From: Lycium barbarum
Lineage: Eukaryota > Streptophyta > Magnoliopsida > Solanales > Solanaceae
Assembly (NCBI RefSeq): GCF_019175385.1
Contig: NC_083344.1
Coordinates: forward strand, 25,856,231-25,920,230
DNA length: 64,000 nt
Reading direction: 5' to 3'
Shown: positions 44,409-56,697 of the stretch, piece after piece
Layout: every line of letters begins with the position of its first letter
Numbering within the stretch: the stretch's first letter is position 1
Made by a program: the position numbers and the translations under genes
The notes under the pieces: generated by a model
Told to the model about the DNA's origin: nothing
What the model saw: only the letters and a program-made list of their open reading frames with translations
The model's database searches: none

Positions 44409-44563
44409 TTCTTGATATTATCCTTTCATGAGTCAGTTTGGTCCAGATTGAGTTGCTTGTGGGCCTTTATTATGCATTGTTATCCAGATATGAGTATAGG
44501 AGTGTTTGGTCACTAGAGATCAGGCACTCGTCACGGCTTATCGGTTTGGGTTGTGACACATGT

Positions 44564-44804
44564 AGTAATTTTAAGACTTGCATTTTGGATTAATAGCACT
44601 TGTATTTATGACTTCCGGGTCTTTGGAAGGTGTAGAACTTAGACTTGTTCATATTTAAGTTATTAAGGCATATGTAGTACGTTGTGTTGTTTTCCTTGAA
44701 TTTCCGCACTTAAATTTATAGTTTGAGACTTACTTTTCATTTGGGGTTTGCCTACGGGTTTGGGTAGGTGCCCTCACGGAACAATGGGATTTTGGGTCAT
44801 GACA
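44564..44804 (+). repeat. Old LTR J, right end
   Basis: Resumes J after F's target duplication. It contains TTTGCCTACGGGTTTGGGTAG and a GGTGCCCTCACGG block and ends GGGTCATGACA at 44804. The same end in reverse orientation is seen at 45327 (Q). Confidence 0.6.
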
Positions 44805-45326
44805 AATGGTTTTCATAAAAACAATGCAAGTTGTATTCGGATTAAGCATCAGAATTTAACTTGCATAAATTTGTGTTTTTCATGGGTCGTTTAGAAAGTG
44901 ATTTATTAAATTGATGTAAAAAGACACGATATTTTTTTTACCTTTCTTTACAATCATTTTGTATATGTGATTGTTGTGATTCAGTTTACTATGTTGTTAG
45001 TATAGTTCAAAAGTAAAGGTAGCGTTGACACCCAATTTTGACCATCCAAATTTTGAATTAGTTGATCAAGATTCTTGAATTTCAAACAAAATATAATAAA
45101 AATTATATGATAAAAACTACTTTCTTGGTGTTATTTTTCTATTCATTTGGCAAAATATCCTAGTATATATTATTATTTTTACATATAATTTAAAGTAGTA
45201 ATTATGTCTATTTTATTAACCCGAAAATTATTTTTTGTCAAAAATAAATGTCTTAATTAAATACATTATTTAGATTGTAAATTTAAAGTGATCTAAAACT
45301 TAATTACTATAATTACTCTATTTTCG
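44805..45326. other. AT-rich stretch, no gene seen
   Basis: About 0.5 kb, very AT-rich, no open frame worth calling. GTTGACACCCAATTTTGACC near 45028-45047 resembles the start of Ogre/Tat-type LTRs, so the right half could be an LTR fragment of that group. I cannot confirm it without a second copy. Confidence 0.35.
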
Positions 45327-45581
45327 TGTCATGACCCAAAATCCATGAACTGTGAAGGTACCTATCCTTACTCGTTAAGTACATCAAAATCGATTAACAA
45401 CTAATTAGTTAATTTACTTGAGCGGAAAGAAAAGCGATGACGCATATAAATCCATAATCAAGTCTTTACTAATGATTAAAGTGCGAAAATTAAAAAATAC
45501 CACCCAAGACTGGTATCATATATACAAGAGCCACAAAGAAAATAAGCACAAGTCTGAAATCACTAATGCACTGTTTGGAAT
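45327..45581 (-). repeat. LTR end Q (minus strand)
   Basis: Starts TGTCATGACCCAAAATCC, the reverse of J's right end, then AGGTACCTATCCTTAC. It is the 3' end of a J-family LTR in opposite orientation. Element G interrupts it at 45582; the rest is outside the window. Confidence 0.6.
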
Positions 45582-46138
45582 TGTCACGACCCATTTTCTC
45601 TAAGTCGTGCGGGCACCTACCTTTCCTACCTCGGTAGACGAATCCTTATTAACAATCATAAAATATAAGTAAAGAGGAAGAAGATAGAATAACGTAAGTC
45701 TCATGATAATATAATAAGTGCGGAAGTAAATGAAATCCACCCTAATATCTGGTCTGGTCATACAAAATCATCTAATTCTAAATACTACAAGTCTGAATAA
45801 TAATACATAAATAGTCTCAGAATCATATCTCAAAATTGAAAGCAAGACATAAATAATAGGAAGAGTCTTCAGGCAGCAAACGTCCTCATGCTCACCCTGA
45901 AGAGACTCGAATCAGCAATCCTCGAATATCAGCCATGAGGGGTAGAAATGGATCCAACCTGGTACTCTACATTCATAAAAGAATGCAGCAAGTGCAGGTC
46001 AGTACAAACAACAAGTACTGGTAGGTATCATAAGCCAACTAACACTAGCTAACGTATATATAATACAACAAAGCAAGATAAACACATAAAACAACCAGGT
46101 ACAAGTCAACATGAATCCATAAGCTCGATAAAAGTCAT

Positions 46139-46334
46139 CACCTATGTTATAGAATCCAAATCCAACTGTGCCAAGTATCAGTATAATCGTTCCGAACCAG
46201 TATATCACAATCAAATCACAACAAGTCGCCACCTATGTTATAGCATTTAAACCAAACTGTTCCAAGTCTCAATATAATTGTTCCGAACCAATATATCACA
46301 ATCATATCATAACAAGTTATCACCTATGTTATAG
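46139..46334 (-). repeat. 91-bp tandem repeat in G LTR
   Basis: Units starting CACCTATGTTATAG at 46139, 46230 and 46321; the third is split by LTR H and resumes at 49049. Units differ by about 10 percent. G's right LTR has the first unit at about 63560. Confidence 0.88.
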
Positions 46335-49043
46335 TGTTACACCTCGCAGCTTGGCACGTTGAGATTCGCTAGGTGGAACTCGTACTATTACGAACGTGGG
46401 GTTATAGTTAAGGATGTATGAGGTTATATATGTTCATCCTATGATTGTCAGGGTTAAGTGCATATAGTAGGTCATGGAAGGGTTGGGCGACAAGGAAACC
46501 AGAGAGTCAAGGTGGGGCCCACATGCTTTTATAAAGGACATATGAAAAATAATATGAGTAGTAATGGGAAGTTAAGCAAGTCTTAAGAAGGACCCCTAGG
46601 CCAAATATGGGCATAAGCCGTCCAAAAGGATAATTTAAGGAGATGTTTTCAGGCGATCTGACTTGAAGAGACCAAAACGCCATTATAAGTTTGGAGTTTG
46701 GAAATACCCCCAAAATGAAATTTGTAGATAATTGAAATAGCTTTCCAACCATAGGTCTTGGTCCCTCATACAATATGGAGATCACACATTATGCGTGTTT
46801 TAATATTGGCTGTCAGGGAAGGAAAATAACCCTGCACGAACGCGCTGGAGGGTAGCACGAACGCTTAGGGCAAGACCCTGCAACTCAGCACGAACGCGCC
46901 ACGTGGCGGCGCGAACGCGCTGAGTAAATTTTATGTCGGTCCAGGCAGAACCTGGACCGATTATAAAAAGGGGGCACCTCTTTTATTTCCATCATTCAGC
47001 CCCAAAACAATCTCCAAAAATCTGGAGACTTTCTCCCAACTCCCAACACAAACCTTTTAGCCAAATCAGGTATAATTTCCAAATTCCGGTCCAGACCGCG
47101 TATAGTTGCAACTACAAAATCATATAGTAACGCATTGTGGCTTAAGTCTATGGTGGAGAAGTGAAGATATAGCAGTATTATTGAGAAAAAGGTATGAATC
47201 TCTTATTATTACTGTTAATCTCGGGTTATTTATGAAGATAGAGCTGTTAAATCGTTATAAAATAGTTTTGTTGGTGAAAATATGGAATAAACACCATATG
47301 GGAGGTTTACAAAGTATTGTGGTATTGAGAATACTATGGTTGATGTTGGTATTGTTGTTGTTATTGTTGGTTGCTGAATTGAGACTTCGGGCTAGGCATA
47401 TAAACAGGGGAGATGCTGCCCGATTTTCGGCAGAATATAGAATAGTTTGATTTGAAAAACCTAGCATAAGTATATAACATGAGTCTAACGAAAGTGCTCA
47501 TCTCTATTGAATGTAGATCTACAAGTTCGAATGGCTAAGCGTAGATAATAGGAGGCCCACAGGTATGTTAAGGCTCGCCCCTTCTTTTCAAAGGCATGAT
47601 TCTTACATTATGAGTCCATATGTGTTCCATAACCTTCTTGCTTCTAAAGGTTTGAAGCTCATGATTCCTAAAAGCTTCCTAAGCTACTAGAGACGAGATA
47701 TTTTTCATAATGTCCTTATATTCGAAAGTTAAAGATTCATGATTCCTATGTTTGATTCTACATATACTTTTATCTTACTCCTACCTCCAAAAGTTGGACG
47801 TTCATGATTCTTAATAAGTTTCTTATGACAACAAAGAAGAGATGTTTTCCATGATGATTATGATGATGATGATTTCATGATTAAAGGTTCTAAGCTCATG
47901 GTTTCAGTGTGAGTATGAATATGAGCATGATGAGCTAATTCTTGATTCTCAATTTTGTTCATTGATGACAACTCTATGTCCAAAGGTTCCAAAGTGTATA
48001 AATTGACTCTATAAGATTTATGATCTTATTTTGTGTTTTCCCTTGATGTTATTCTTCATTGATTGTCTCATCTCATAATGCTAGTTCCTTCAAGGTAGGA
48101 CTTGACCGACATGATTATTCCATAACACAATCGGAGGTTTCCGACCTTACGTCACTCCCATAGAGTCATAGCTTTTGATTGGGATCTTATAAATACTTAT
48201 GTTATGATGATTACACCGCGCCTATACGGCCGGGCAGCACCTCTACTGTGAGCGTAGTGGGTGGTTTATGGATGAGTACACTGCGCCTATACGGCCGGCA
48301 GCACCACTACGGTGGGCGTAGTGGGCGGATTATACACCGTGTCTATATGGCACGGGCAGCACCACTAGTGGGCAGCGTGAGATGATTACCCAAACATGGG
48401 AGGCTCGGACGCGGGCTAATGATATTATTTGATTCAGGCAGTTTATGCATGAATTGATAATATGCTTAAGACGTAAAGATGAGCATGCATGATTCCGCCT
48501 GAAAGGGCAAGCAGTTACAGTGATACTCTTTTCTTATGTTTGCCATGCTTCATTATATGTTGTTATACATGCCTTACATACTTAGTACTCTGTTCATACT
48601 GACGTTCTTTCTTTTATGGATGTTGCGTTCATGCCCGCATGTAAGCAGATTGACGCGTCAGATCCTTAGGAGCTCCATCAGTGGTCCCTTGAGCGCGCTC
48701 CAGCTGTTCCGGAGCTACAGCATATCGGTACTACTCTTGTGTATATACCGGGCATGGTGAAATCCTGCCCTGTCCTTGTGGATTTATGTATCTTATTTAG
48801 AGGCTCGTAGACAGACATATGTGGATAGGTGTTTCATAACTTTGTCCGTCCCTGTTGTTGTATAATATTTTGGTTTAGCTTATCGACATATGATTGCGGG
48901 TATAACTATTGATAGCTATATTAAGTGAGATATTCATAAATTGTCCATATGACCCACCTAGTAGTGAGAAAGGAATGTTAGATCAGAGGTGCTCGGTAAC
49001 TTAGTACTGAGTACTCGTCATAGCCTCCAGCGGGGTCGTGACA
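46335..49043 (+). mobile_element. Solo LTR H
   Basis: 2709 bp, TGTTACACC to GTGACA, perfect duplication TATAG (46330-46334 and 49044-49048). Ordered signals: ACGAACGCGC cluster (46836-46920), a GGTCCAGGCAGAACCTGGACC hairpin and TATA-like TTATAAAAAG (46961), donor-like AAAAG|GTATGA (47192), GGAGATGCTGCCCGATTTT (47409), AGGTATGTTAAGGC (47561), ACGTCA stem-loop (48131-48160), two or three GGCCGG(G)CAG units (48228-48360), TAGTAC/ATACTG degenerate stem (48583-48601), GCTCCAGCTGTTCCGGAGC (48697), GAGGCTCGTAG (48801). Confidence 0.95.
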
Positions 49044-50849
49044 TATAGCATCTAAACCTAACTGTCCCGAGTCTCAATATAACCGTTCCGAAACAATATA
49101 TCACAATCATATCACAACAGTCAAAGGGTACAATGCAATGCAATAATGTATGAATGATGAATGCAATGCATATGCACCATACACATGTACTCCGACTGAT
49201 GGAACATCACATCTTGTCAGCATAACCATGGGGGACCCGCGAAGTCCACGTACCAGTCACTCCGTACAGAGCCTAGAGATGACTCCTTCCCACCTATGTG
49301 CCTCGTATAAGTCATACCGCACACAACCCAGAGACGACTCGACATATAATGTGTTTCAATAGAGTCCATATTTCCTTCCCACTTTCCATCTTCAGTACCA
49401 TAACAATGCAATGTCAATGTATCATGAAAATGAGTATGAATAAGATGCAATGTAATATCAATAACCAATTCAATCCCAAAACGGTACCACACAGGGCACA
49501 CAAGTAATATCAATAATAAGGCTACACAATAAGCCACAATGGAATCACAATTCTCATCTCAATTTCAAATCAAGTAAAGTACCGCAATATCATAGTCATG
49601 ATATATCACTAATCACGAATATCTGATGTCTCAACGTGGCAATGAGCTAATAAGTAAATAGAACCAGATAAGTCAATAACACAACGGGGTGGTTAGCCCC
49701 CAATCATACAACAAGGCCCAACCTAACACAATATCAAACCCAACTTCATACCCGGAGGTTTACATGCATTCTAAGACAATATCATCTAAACATATGCTTC
49801 ACTAATCGAAGTCTCACCATAAGGTAAACCGAAACCTACCTGGAAAGTCGAACAACAAATCTCCAACCATCAAACCTTAGTCTTTCCCTTCCTTTGAGCC
49901 TCAAGATAATGGAAGTCTAATCATATCCGAATTATGAAATTAGAATCAAGAAGAAACATCATTCAACCTTTACTTCTATTCAAGACCCAAATCCCAACCA
50001 ATGGAATGGGATTTATGAACTAGAAAGATGATACAAGGAATCTATAGGTCTCAACATGAAATTAAAGTTCTAGGTGATCAATTCCCATCAATTATAAGCT
50101 AGAAGAACTAACAAATCACTTAAATTTGGATTCTACGCAAAACCCCTAAATTTGGGTATAAACCCTAACGTTCAATTATTACACACTAATAATGGAAGAT
50201 ATAAGCTTAAAAACTAAGAATCTATCAAATTCTAGGGTTATATTAGCCAATTTCATCAATCAATCTCATTTAGGAAGCTAAAACCCCAAAACCCTCAATT
50301 TCAACCTAGGGTTTGTAGACAACTAATTCCTCAACCCAACATGTTTATAATTACTAAATAAGAATAATAATCAATGGGGAAACATAAAATTTATGATAAG
50401 AAAATTACCTCAAGCCTTAGATTTGAAGAAACTTCACACAAACTCTTTAAAGTAACCTCAAGAGTTTAGAATTTGGAAATGGAAGCCAACACTCGAATTC
50501 TAGGGATTTCTCGCTGAAGCTACAGTAACACCTTCGCTATCGTGGTCTAAAACCACGCGATTAAAAAGAACCACGACTTGCTGCCCACGTGTGCTCCTCG
50601 TCGCGATCTCGGGGCCCCACCACGCAATCGTGAGGGAATTTCTCCCACCAACCTTTGGGAATTCGCCTTCTCCTTCGCGATCGCGAAGAAGGACACCAGA
50701 TACAGTAGAACAAGATTTTCTTGTTTTGGCTAACTTCAACCTAAAATCCGACTATCCCCCGAGACCATTTGCTCAAAAATCATATATGCAGACATGCATA
50801 AAAACGTGCTACGAACACACTTGTGGCCTCAAAATTCCCAACGAAGGTC

Positions 50850-52160
50850 TGATATGCTCAAATTTACACTTTTAATTGCGTAAAGCGGACGGCGTCAAAT
50901 ATAGTAACCCAATGAGGTTGGGGTCGAATCCCACAATGAATATGGCGTGAAAAGTTTACTAAATAAGTATTATACTAATCTTAAGGTCCTGGTGTATTCC
51001 AGAAAAAGGGTTTTATAGTTGTTTTGGTTTGTCGACTAATTTAAAGTGACTAGAAATTTAAAGTTGTAAATATATGGGTAAAAAGAATCAAGGTTGTGTC
51101 CCCATCAGATAAAGTGTATGATCATGGGTATCGATCTTGACATACTTCTAATGGATCGTTTGTATAGATGCACTTAACCTCTACGTGAATCTAGACTATT
51201 TTCCAATAAGAAAAGATTATTTCTTTCTATGCTTTTTCCAAAGATAAGAAAGTATGCATGAAAAACGGTTAATTATGTCAAGTAAATTCCTCTTATTCCT
51301 AAGTGAATTTATTAAACAAGGTTTAAAGCCTTGAGTTCTTGTTATTTGTTCTTACCCAATCCTAGCTATTTTCCTAAATAAACTAATGTTTATCGCGTTA
51401 GCTAATGTTTGCAACCACCAACTATATGATGAAACCGAAGAACAAATAAACCCTAACAATCCATTATGCGTATATCATTCACGATTCCCAATCACAAAAC
51501 ACCCATCCTTCGGTTCACAACGTAGTAAAGGTGTTTAGCTACTCATGGCAACAAGAAAACAATAAAAGATTGAAGATTGCATAATTGAATTTTGTATTAA
51601 ACTTACGAATAAAACTTGAAAGTAACGAATGTATTTGTCTGGAAAAATCTTCAAAAGTAATTACTACAAGTCTAAAACTCCTGATGTCTGAAAAATAAAA
51701 CCTAAACAGGTATTTATACAAGTTAAACTCGGAATAATCAATCCCAGTCCTATTCCAGCTCGGCCTGCACTTTGATGGGTCGTCGTTACGCTTCGACAGT
51801 CGTCGACATGTTGACGTGCATGATGACAATCTGATGACAACTTTTCAATTTGCAGGACTTCCATCATCGAGGCACTTCGACGGACCATCGATCATGTCGA
51901 TGGTGCAAGTCGATGGTCTGATGAATTTTTCACTCTGCAGGAAGTTGATTGACGAGGAAACTCGACAGATCGTCGAGCATGTTGACGGTCCGTCCTTAAT
52001 GCATATTAGTACAGATCACTTAATCTCCTCATTTTTTGCTTGCCGAACATTCTAACTTTGAATTACCTGCACAACACACAAAACACATCAAACTTACTTG
52101 AAAACAAGTAAAACTTAGAGTCAAAAAGCATTAGATGTGCCATAATTCCACGGCACATCA
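50850..52160 (-). repeat. Element K 3' LTR
   Basis: TGATATGCTC to GGCACATCA, 1311 bp. A cluster of CGTCGA/CATCGA/GTTGACG motifs at 51775-51990 lies downstream of the 51690-51730 leader-like AT stretch on the + strand, that is, upstream of it on the element strand. Confidence 0.9.
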
Positions 52161-53599
52161 ACACCCCCAACTTAAAGTCTTTACTTCTCCTCAAGCAAGT
52201 CAACTAACAGACTCAATCTACAAATGTCTCGATATTACAAAGTAAAATTATCTACAGTGGTTGTGACAATTAACTTCCGGCATATCATGTGTATCATAAT
52301 GACTCTCCCCTCAATAAATACAAAACCAATCAAGGACTCATTGCAACTAATAATGAGGCTTCATTTTATGGCATCTAGTTATCACAGAAACCATAGTGCA
52401 CACGAATCAAGACTTACGGGAAACCAGTCACTTAACAAATTCTCATGCCCTCACAAAGACCAAAGAATGTCCCAACATATATGTACACACAGAATGGGAC
52501 AAAATACAAAGGAGAAGAGAAAAACTCACACTCGCAAAGAAATTCTCTAGCTAAGCTTGCCCTTCTTTTCAGTGCCCTCGATTTTGAACAGTTCGGTTGT
52601 GATCACACTAGGACTTTTTCAGGGTTGTAATGCAGGCTCGGGGACGGGTAGGATGGATATTTGGATAACTGTGACTCACCCTCCTTGAACACTACATCTT
52701 ATTCTTTTCTATTACCCTTTTCGCCTTTTGTTTTCTTCCTTTTTTTGTTTTATTGCCTTGGTGTGGTTTTATTGCTATTCTACTTCTATATATATATATT
52801 TTTTTTTGCTGCTTTTTTTATTTTTTTCTCTACACTTACCACACCGATGTCTTTTAACTAGGCAATTCACTTCTACCCCACTTTAGGCTTACGCCTCATG
52901 TTCCGCTTATTCCACCTATCACCCCCAATTTATGCATTTAGCCTCAATCTTATTATTTTAGTGCCAAGGAGGGACCGGGTGCAAAGAAAGGGATATTCAG
53001 AACGAGTATCGGCTTATTACGGCTAGTAAAAGAATAGGTTTTAAGGTTCAAAATGGCTAACAAAGGGTATTAATCTATGGGTAGGCTTATATTTAGGTTA
53101 AAAAGGGGTTCCTAACACAAACAAGGCCTAAGATCATTTCACAGCTTCACTTATCTTCAGAATGCAGCATGACCAACCAGGCAAGTTCAAGATTACATAC
53201 ACAACTAGAAAATACATGTACAAAACCTCACAACACATGGCATCAGAATTATCAACACACTAGTCTCCCCGCTATAATTCCGCACACAAGGTAACTCAAT
53301 AATCTAAATGTCACACAAAGAAGCATGCATGTCAATTAAACAACCAAGTCCAAGTTTTCAGAAAATTTTGAAGGGAATACTCTTTTCTCAAATCAAAACA
53401 AGACAGCCTTAAGTTATTCAAACCACCACCACATAAGTCAAAATTACTATATTTTATCTAAACATGACCAAAACATTCCAGGTTCAACAAAAAATAAACC
53501 CCTCGGGGAAAGAACCATGGCAAAGAAAAGTCGAAATGCTCCTAAAAACGTATATACAATATAAACAAATCAAATACTCCCACCCCCAACTGAAAAAGT
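52161..53599 (-). other. Element K 3' noncoding region
   Basis: No recognised coding in 1.4 kb. On the element strand it ends in TTAAGTTGGGGGTG at the LTR, a purine-rich primer tract. Pyrimidine-rich stretches lie at 52690-52830. Athila elements carry a long noncoding or env-like region here; I see no envelope-like motif. Confidence 0.6.
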
Positions 53600-54702
53600 C
53601 TACAATGTCCCCAATGTAGAATATACATCTAAGAAGCAATAGTAAGACCTCCCAGCCAGCCTATCCAGCATCTGATCAATGACTGGCATGGGAAAATGGT
53701 CTTTACAAGTGGCAGCATTCAGCATCCTATAGTCCATGCAAACACGCCATCCAGTAACTGTAGGAGTGGGAATCAGCTCATTCTTTGCATTAGGTACCAC
53801 GGTGATACCTTCTTTCTTGGGAACACATTGAAAAGGACTCACCACTTGCTATCTGTAATCGGATACACTACCCCAGCATCTAACCATTTTATGATCTTCT
53901 TTTTCACGACCTCTTGCATGTTTTGATTCAATCTTCACTGATGTTCAACACTTGGCTTGTTGTCCTCCTCTATATGAATTTTATGCTCACAAATACTAGA
54001 AGGAATACCCCGAATGTCTGCTATGGTCCAACTAATAGCATGTCTATACTCGCACAAAATCTTTACTAGACACTCAATCTGTTCCTCAGTCAGTAATGCT
54101 GAAACGATCACTGGCAATGTCTTGTTCGGACCAAGGAACTCATACCTCAAGTGTGATGGGAGCTGCTTAAGCTCAAGCTTTGGTGGCTCAACAATAGAAG
54201 CCTTAGCTGGTAGAGTAGTTCTATTTGCAAGGTCAAGATCAAGCTTTCTCGGGTGGTAAGTGTAAAAACCTAGACCCTCAAGCGCATTTATAGTTTCCAC
54301 ATAGCCCTCCATATCATCAGTATCAAAGTTCACCAGAACAACAGCAAGAGCTTCTCCCAAACTTTCTTCTTCCATTTTATACTCGACAGCATCATCTATC
54401 CCATCAAACAAATCAATAACCGAAATACTCTCATAAGCACTTGGCAACTTCATCCCTTTGCTTGCTTGGAAAGTCACTTTTTCATCATTCACTCGAAACT
54501 TGATTTCATTCTTTTCAGAGTCCATAAGTGCTTTTCCCGTAGCAAGGAAGGGTCTTCCCAAGATGATGGGAATATCTCTATCAACCGCACAATCTAGAAT
54601 AACAAAATCAGCAGGTAACATGAACTTACCCACTTGCACCAACACATCATCTATAACCCCAACTGGCTTCTTAATAGATCTGTCCACTATCTGTAATCGC
54701 AT
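53600..54702 (-). pseudogene. Protease C-part and RT N-part of element K
   Basis: 53935-54702 carries the post-protease block DVLVQVGKFMLPADFVILD, IILGRPFLATGKALMD and the linker to RT (PSHLRYEFLGPNKTLPVI, IKGIPS-like). A frameshift near 53930-53850 is followed by RT blocks SPFQCVPKKEGITVVPN, TGWRVCMDYRMLNAATCKDHFPMP and LAGRSYYCFLDVYS, the last holding the first catalytic Asp. Coding ends abruptly near 53620, so the YxDD box is absent. Stop and frame changes make it nonfunctional. Confidence 0.85.
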
Positions 54703-56620
54703 AGAAGTCGGTCTAGGCGTCCCTAATCCGAATTATTTAAAAATAACAAGAGGAATCAAGTTGATACTTACCCTATTATCACACAGAGCACGGGCGAATG
54801 CATGAAGCCTAATATTACACGGAATGGTAAACGCCCCTGGATCTCCCTTCTTCTGAACTATGGTGGAAGCAATAATCGAACTCACATGATGAGTTAAATT
54901 TACTGTCTCATGTTGAACAGACCTTTTCTTTGTAAGAAGGTCTTTCAAAAACTTAGAAAATTCGGGCATCTCTTTGATAGCATCTAAGAATGGAAAGTTC
55001 ACTGTTAACTGCTTCAACTGATCATAGAACTTCTGACACTTAGCATCATCATTCTTCTTTGCCAACCTCTGAGGAAAGGGAGGTTTTGCTTTGTACATCT
55101 GAGTCAAAGGGCGAAGAGCCCCTTTTATCGTGTGTTTCCTTGTATCAACAGCAACTTCTGGAATATCAGCAACTTTTTCTTCACCATGGACCTCATCATC
55201 AACGATAGGCACATCAGAATGCACCTCTTCTTCCTCAATAATTGAAGCTAGATCAACCACTTTCTTGTCAGCACCTTGAAGTTTTTTACCACTCCTTATG
55301 CTAATAGCAAAAGTATGTTCCATGCCACCACTATTCTTCAGGTTTGGGATAGTATCACTAGGAAGCCCACCTTTTCTGGCAGGATACTGTTCTCTAGAAA
55401 GATCACGCATCTGCTGTTCAAGGTTCTGAATAGCTGCTGAATGAGAAACCACTGTCTCTGATAGCCCCGATAATGTCTTTTTAGTGTTTGTCTGATTTGC
55501 CCACACTTTTTCAAGCATTGACTCCAACCTTGAACTACCTTGATTATTAGACTGCCCTTTTGGTGGAATGTAATGGTTGGAACTTCTGTTCCCGAAGTTA
55601 CCATTGTTGTTGTTGTATGTACCTTAGTTCGGTCCACCATAGTTGTTATTTTAGTTCCCTTGGTTGTTATTGTAGTCCCCTTGGTTGTATGCACCCTGCC
55701 CTTGTTGAGGTCTCCAGTACCTTTGATTTGATCCTGAAACATCCCCTTTCGCTACATAGTCTGCATATTGAACATTTTCAACTAGCTGAGGGGGACCCTC
55801 TTGATATGGACCCTCGTGGCATTGGTACATTCCAGGCGGCATGCCTGAGATCTCTTCACAAACGTTCACCTTCCTCGATTCTTTCTCATCAAGCCTCTTT
55901 GTCAGTAAAGAAAGACTAGTAGCCAATTGTGCCAACGTCTGCTGCATTTCCTGGCTATCTTTCACAATATTTTGAATCAACGGTGTTCCAAGTGATAGCC
56001 CATCAAAATTACTTGAATGCCATGCTTGACTGTGTGTAGTCAATCAATCAAGTATATCAGTAATATTAGCATAAGACTTATTCATGAAACACCCGCTGGC
56101 AGCATTATTGGCTATCGCTTAGGTCATAGGATCCAAACCTCTGTAGAACTTCGCCTTCAAAATCTGATCTGGAAAACCATGGTTTGGACTCCGATCCAAT
56201 TATTCTTTGTACCTCTCCCAAGCTTCAAAAGGTTGTTCCCTATTATGTTGTTTGAACTCGTAAATCTGATCACGAATTTCAGCTCTTTTACTCGGGGGGT
56301 ACCACTTCCTGAGAAATACTTTGACCATCTCTTCCCATGTAGCAATAGAGTTTCGAGGCAGCTTTGTGAACCATTTTCTCGTTTCTCAGGCTAATGAATA
56401 TTTGAAGAGTTTCAGTTGGACCGCTTCTTGAGTCACACCCCGTTGGATATGCTGAGCGCACACATCCAGAAAATTTGTTATATGTTAGTGAGGGTCGTCA
56501 TCGACTACATTCCGAAAGTATCCCTCTTGTTTGAGCATATCATAGAGGGAATTATCAAACATGATAGTAGCAGCAGTCACCCTCGGATACTTTCAAGGTA
56601 GCAAACAAGGTGTGTTAGAA
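54703..56620 (-). pseudogene. Gag and protease N-part of element K (Athila-like)
   Basis: Gag core near 56150-56600 in several frames (WFTKLPRNSIATWEEM, LRKWYPPSK, WERYKE, GLDPMT). The C-terminal Gag at 55651-56043 is Gln/Asn-rich with QQTLAQLATSLSLLTKRLDEKE. 54733-55527 has a coiled segment (HSAAIQNLEQQMRDLSREQYPARKG), the SIRSGKKLQG match to the Athila ITLRSGK block, and KMPEFSKFLKDLLTKKRS-like linker with PGAFTIPC before the protease. The protease Asp position reads CDNRVSINL, so the catalytic Asp is probably shifted or lost. Confidence 0.82.
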
Positions 56621-56674
56621 TATGACAAAGACTTTAAGAAGTGTAAACCCTATTTAGTAATTTCAAAACTGTAT

Positions 56675-56693
56675 TCCCCGGCAACGGCGCCAA
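56675..56693 (-). other. tRNA-Asp-type primer-binding site of element K
   Basis: Minus strand TGGCGCCGTTGCCGGGGAA, a match to the canonical Athila/Tat primer site, four bases inside the LTR start at 56698. Confidence 0.9.
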
Positions 56694-56697
56694 AATT

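Larger units (their letters stand above)
42330..44558 (+). mobile_element. Solo LTR F
   Basis: 2229 bp, TGTTACACC to GTGACA, flanked by a perfect duplication CATGT (42325-42329, 44559-44563). Order of signals: GTCGAC/CATCG palindrome cluster (42550-42660), TATA-like TTTATATATT (42684), donor-like TTCAAG|GTATGT (42897), GATGCTGTC island, AGGTATGTTAAGG (43409), GGCCGGGCAG units (43790), CAGTAC...GTACTG (43996-44014), TTCATGCCCGCAG (44041), GCTCCACTTGATCCGGAGC (44114), GACGGGGCCCTGTGCCGTC (44191). No internal region: solo LTR by recombination. Confidence 0.95.

Noticed and set aside
52161..53599. Possible envelope-like gene between K pol and LTR
   Set aside because: No open frame over 110 codons with signal peptide or membrane segments on the element strand; stops are frequent.
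55540..55919. Plus-strand Cys/Val-rich open frames over element K gag
   Set aside because: They are the antisense shadow of the Gln/Asn-rich Gag coding on the minus strand.
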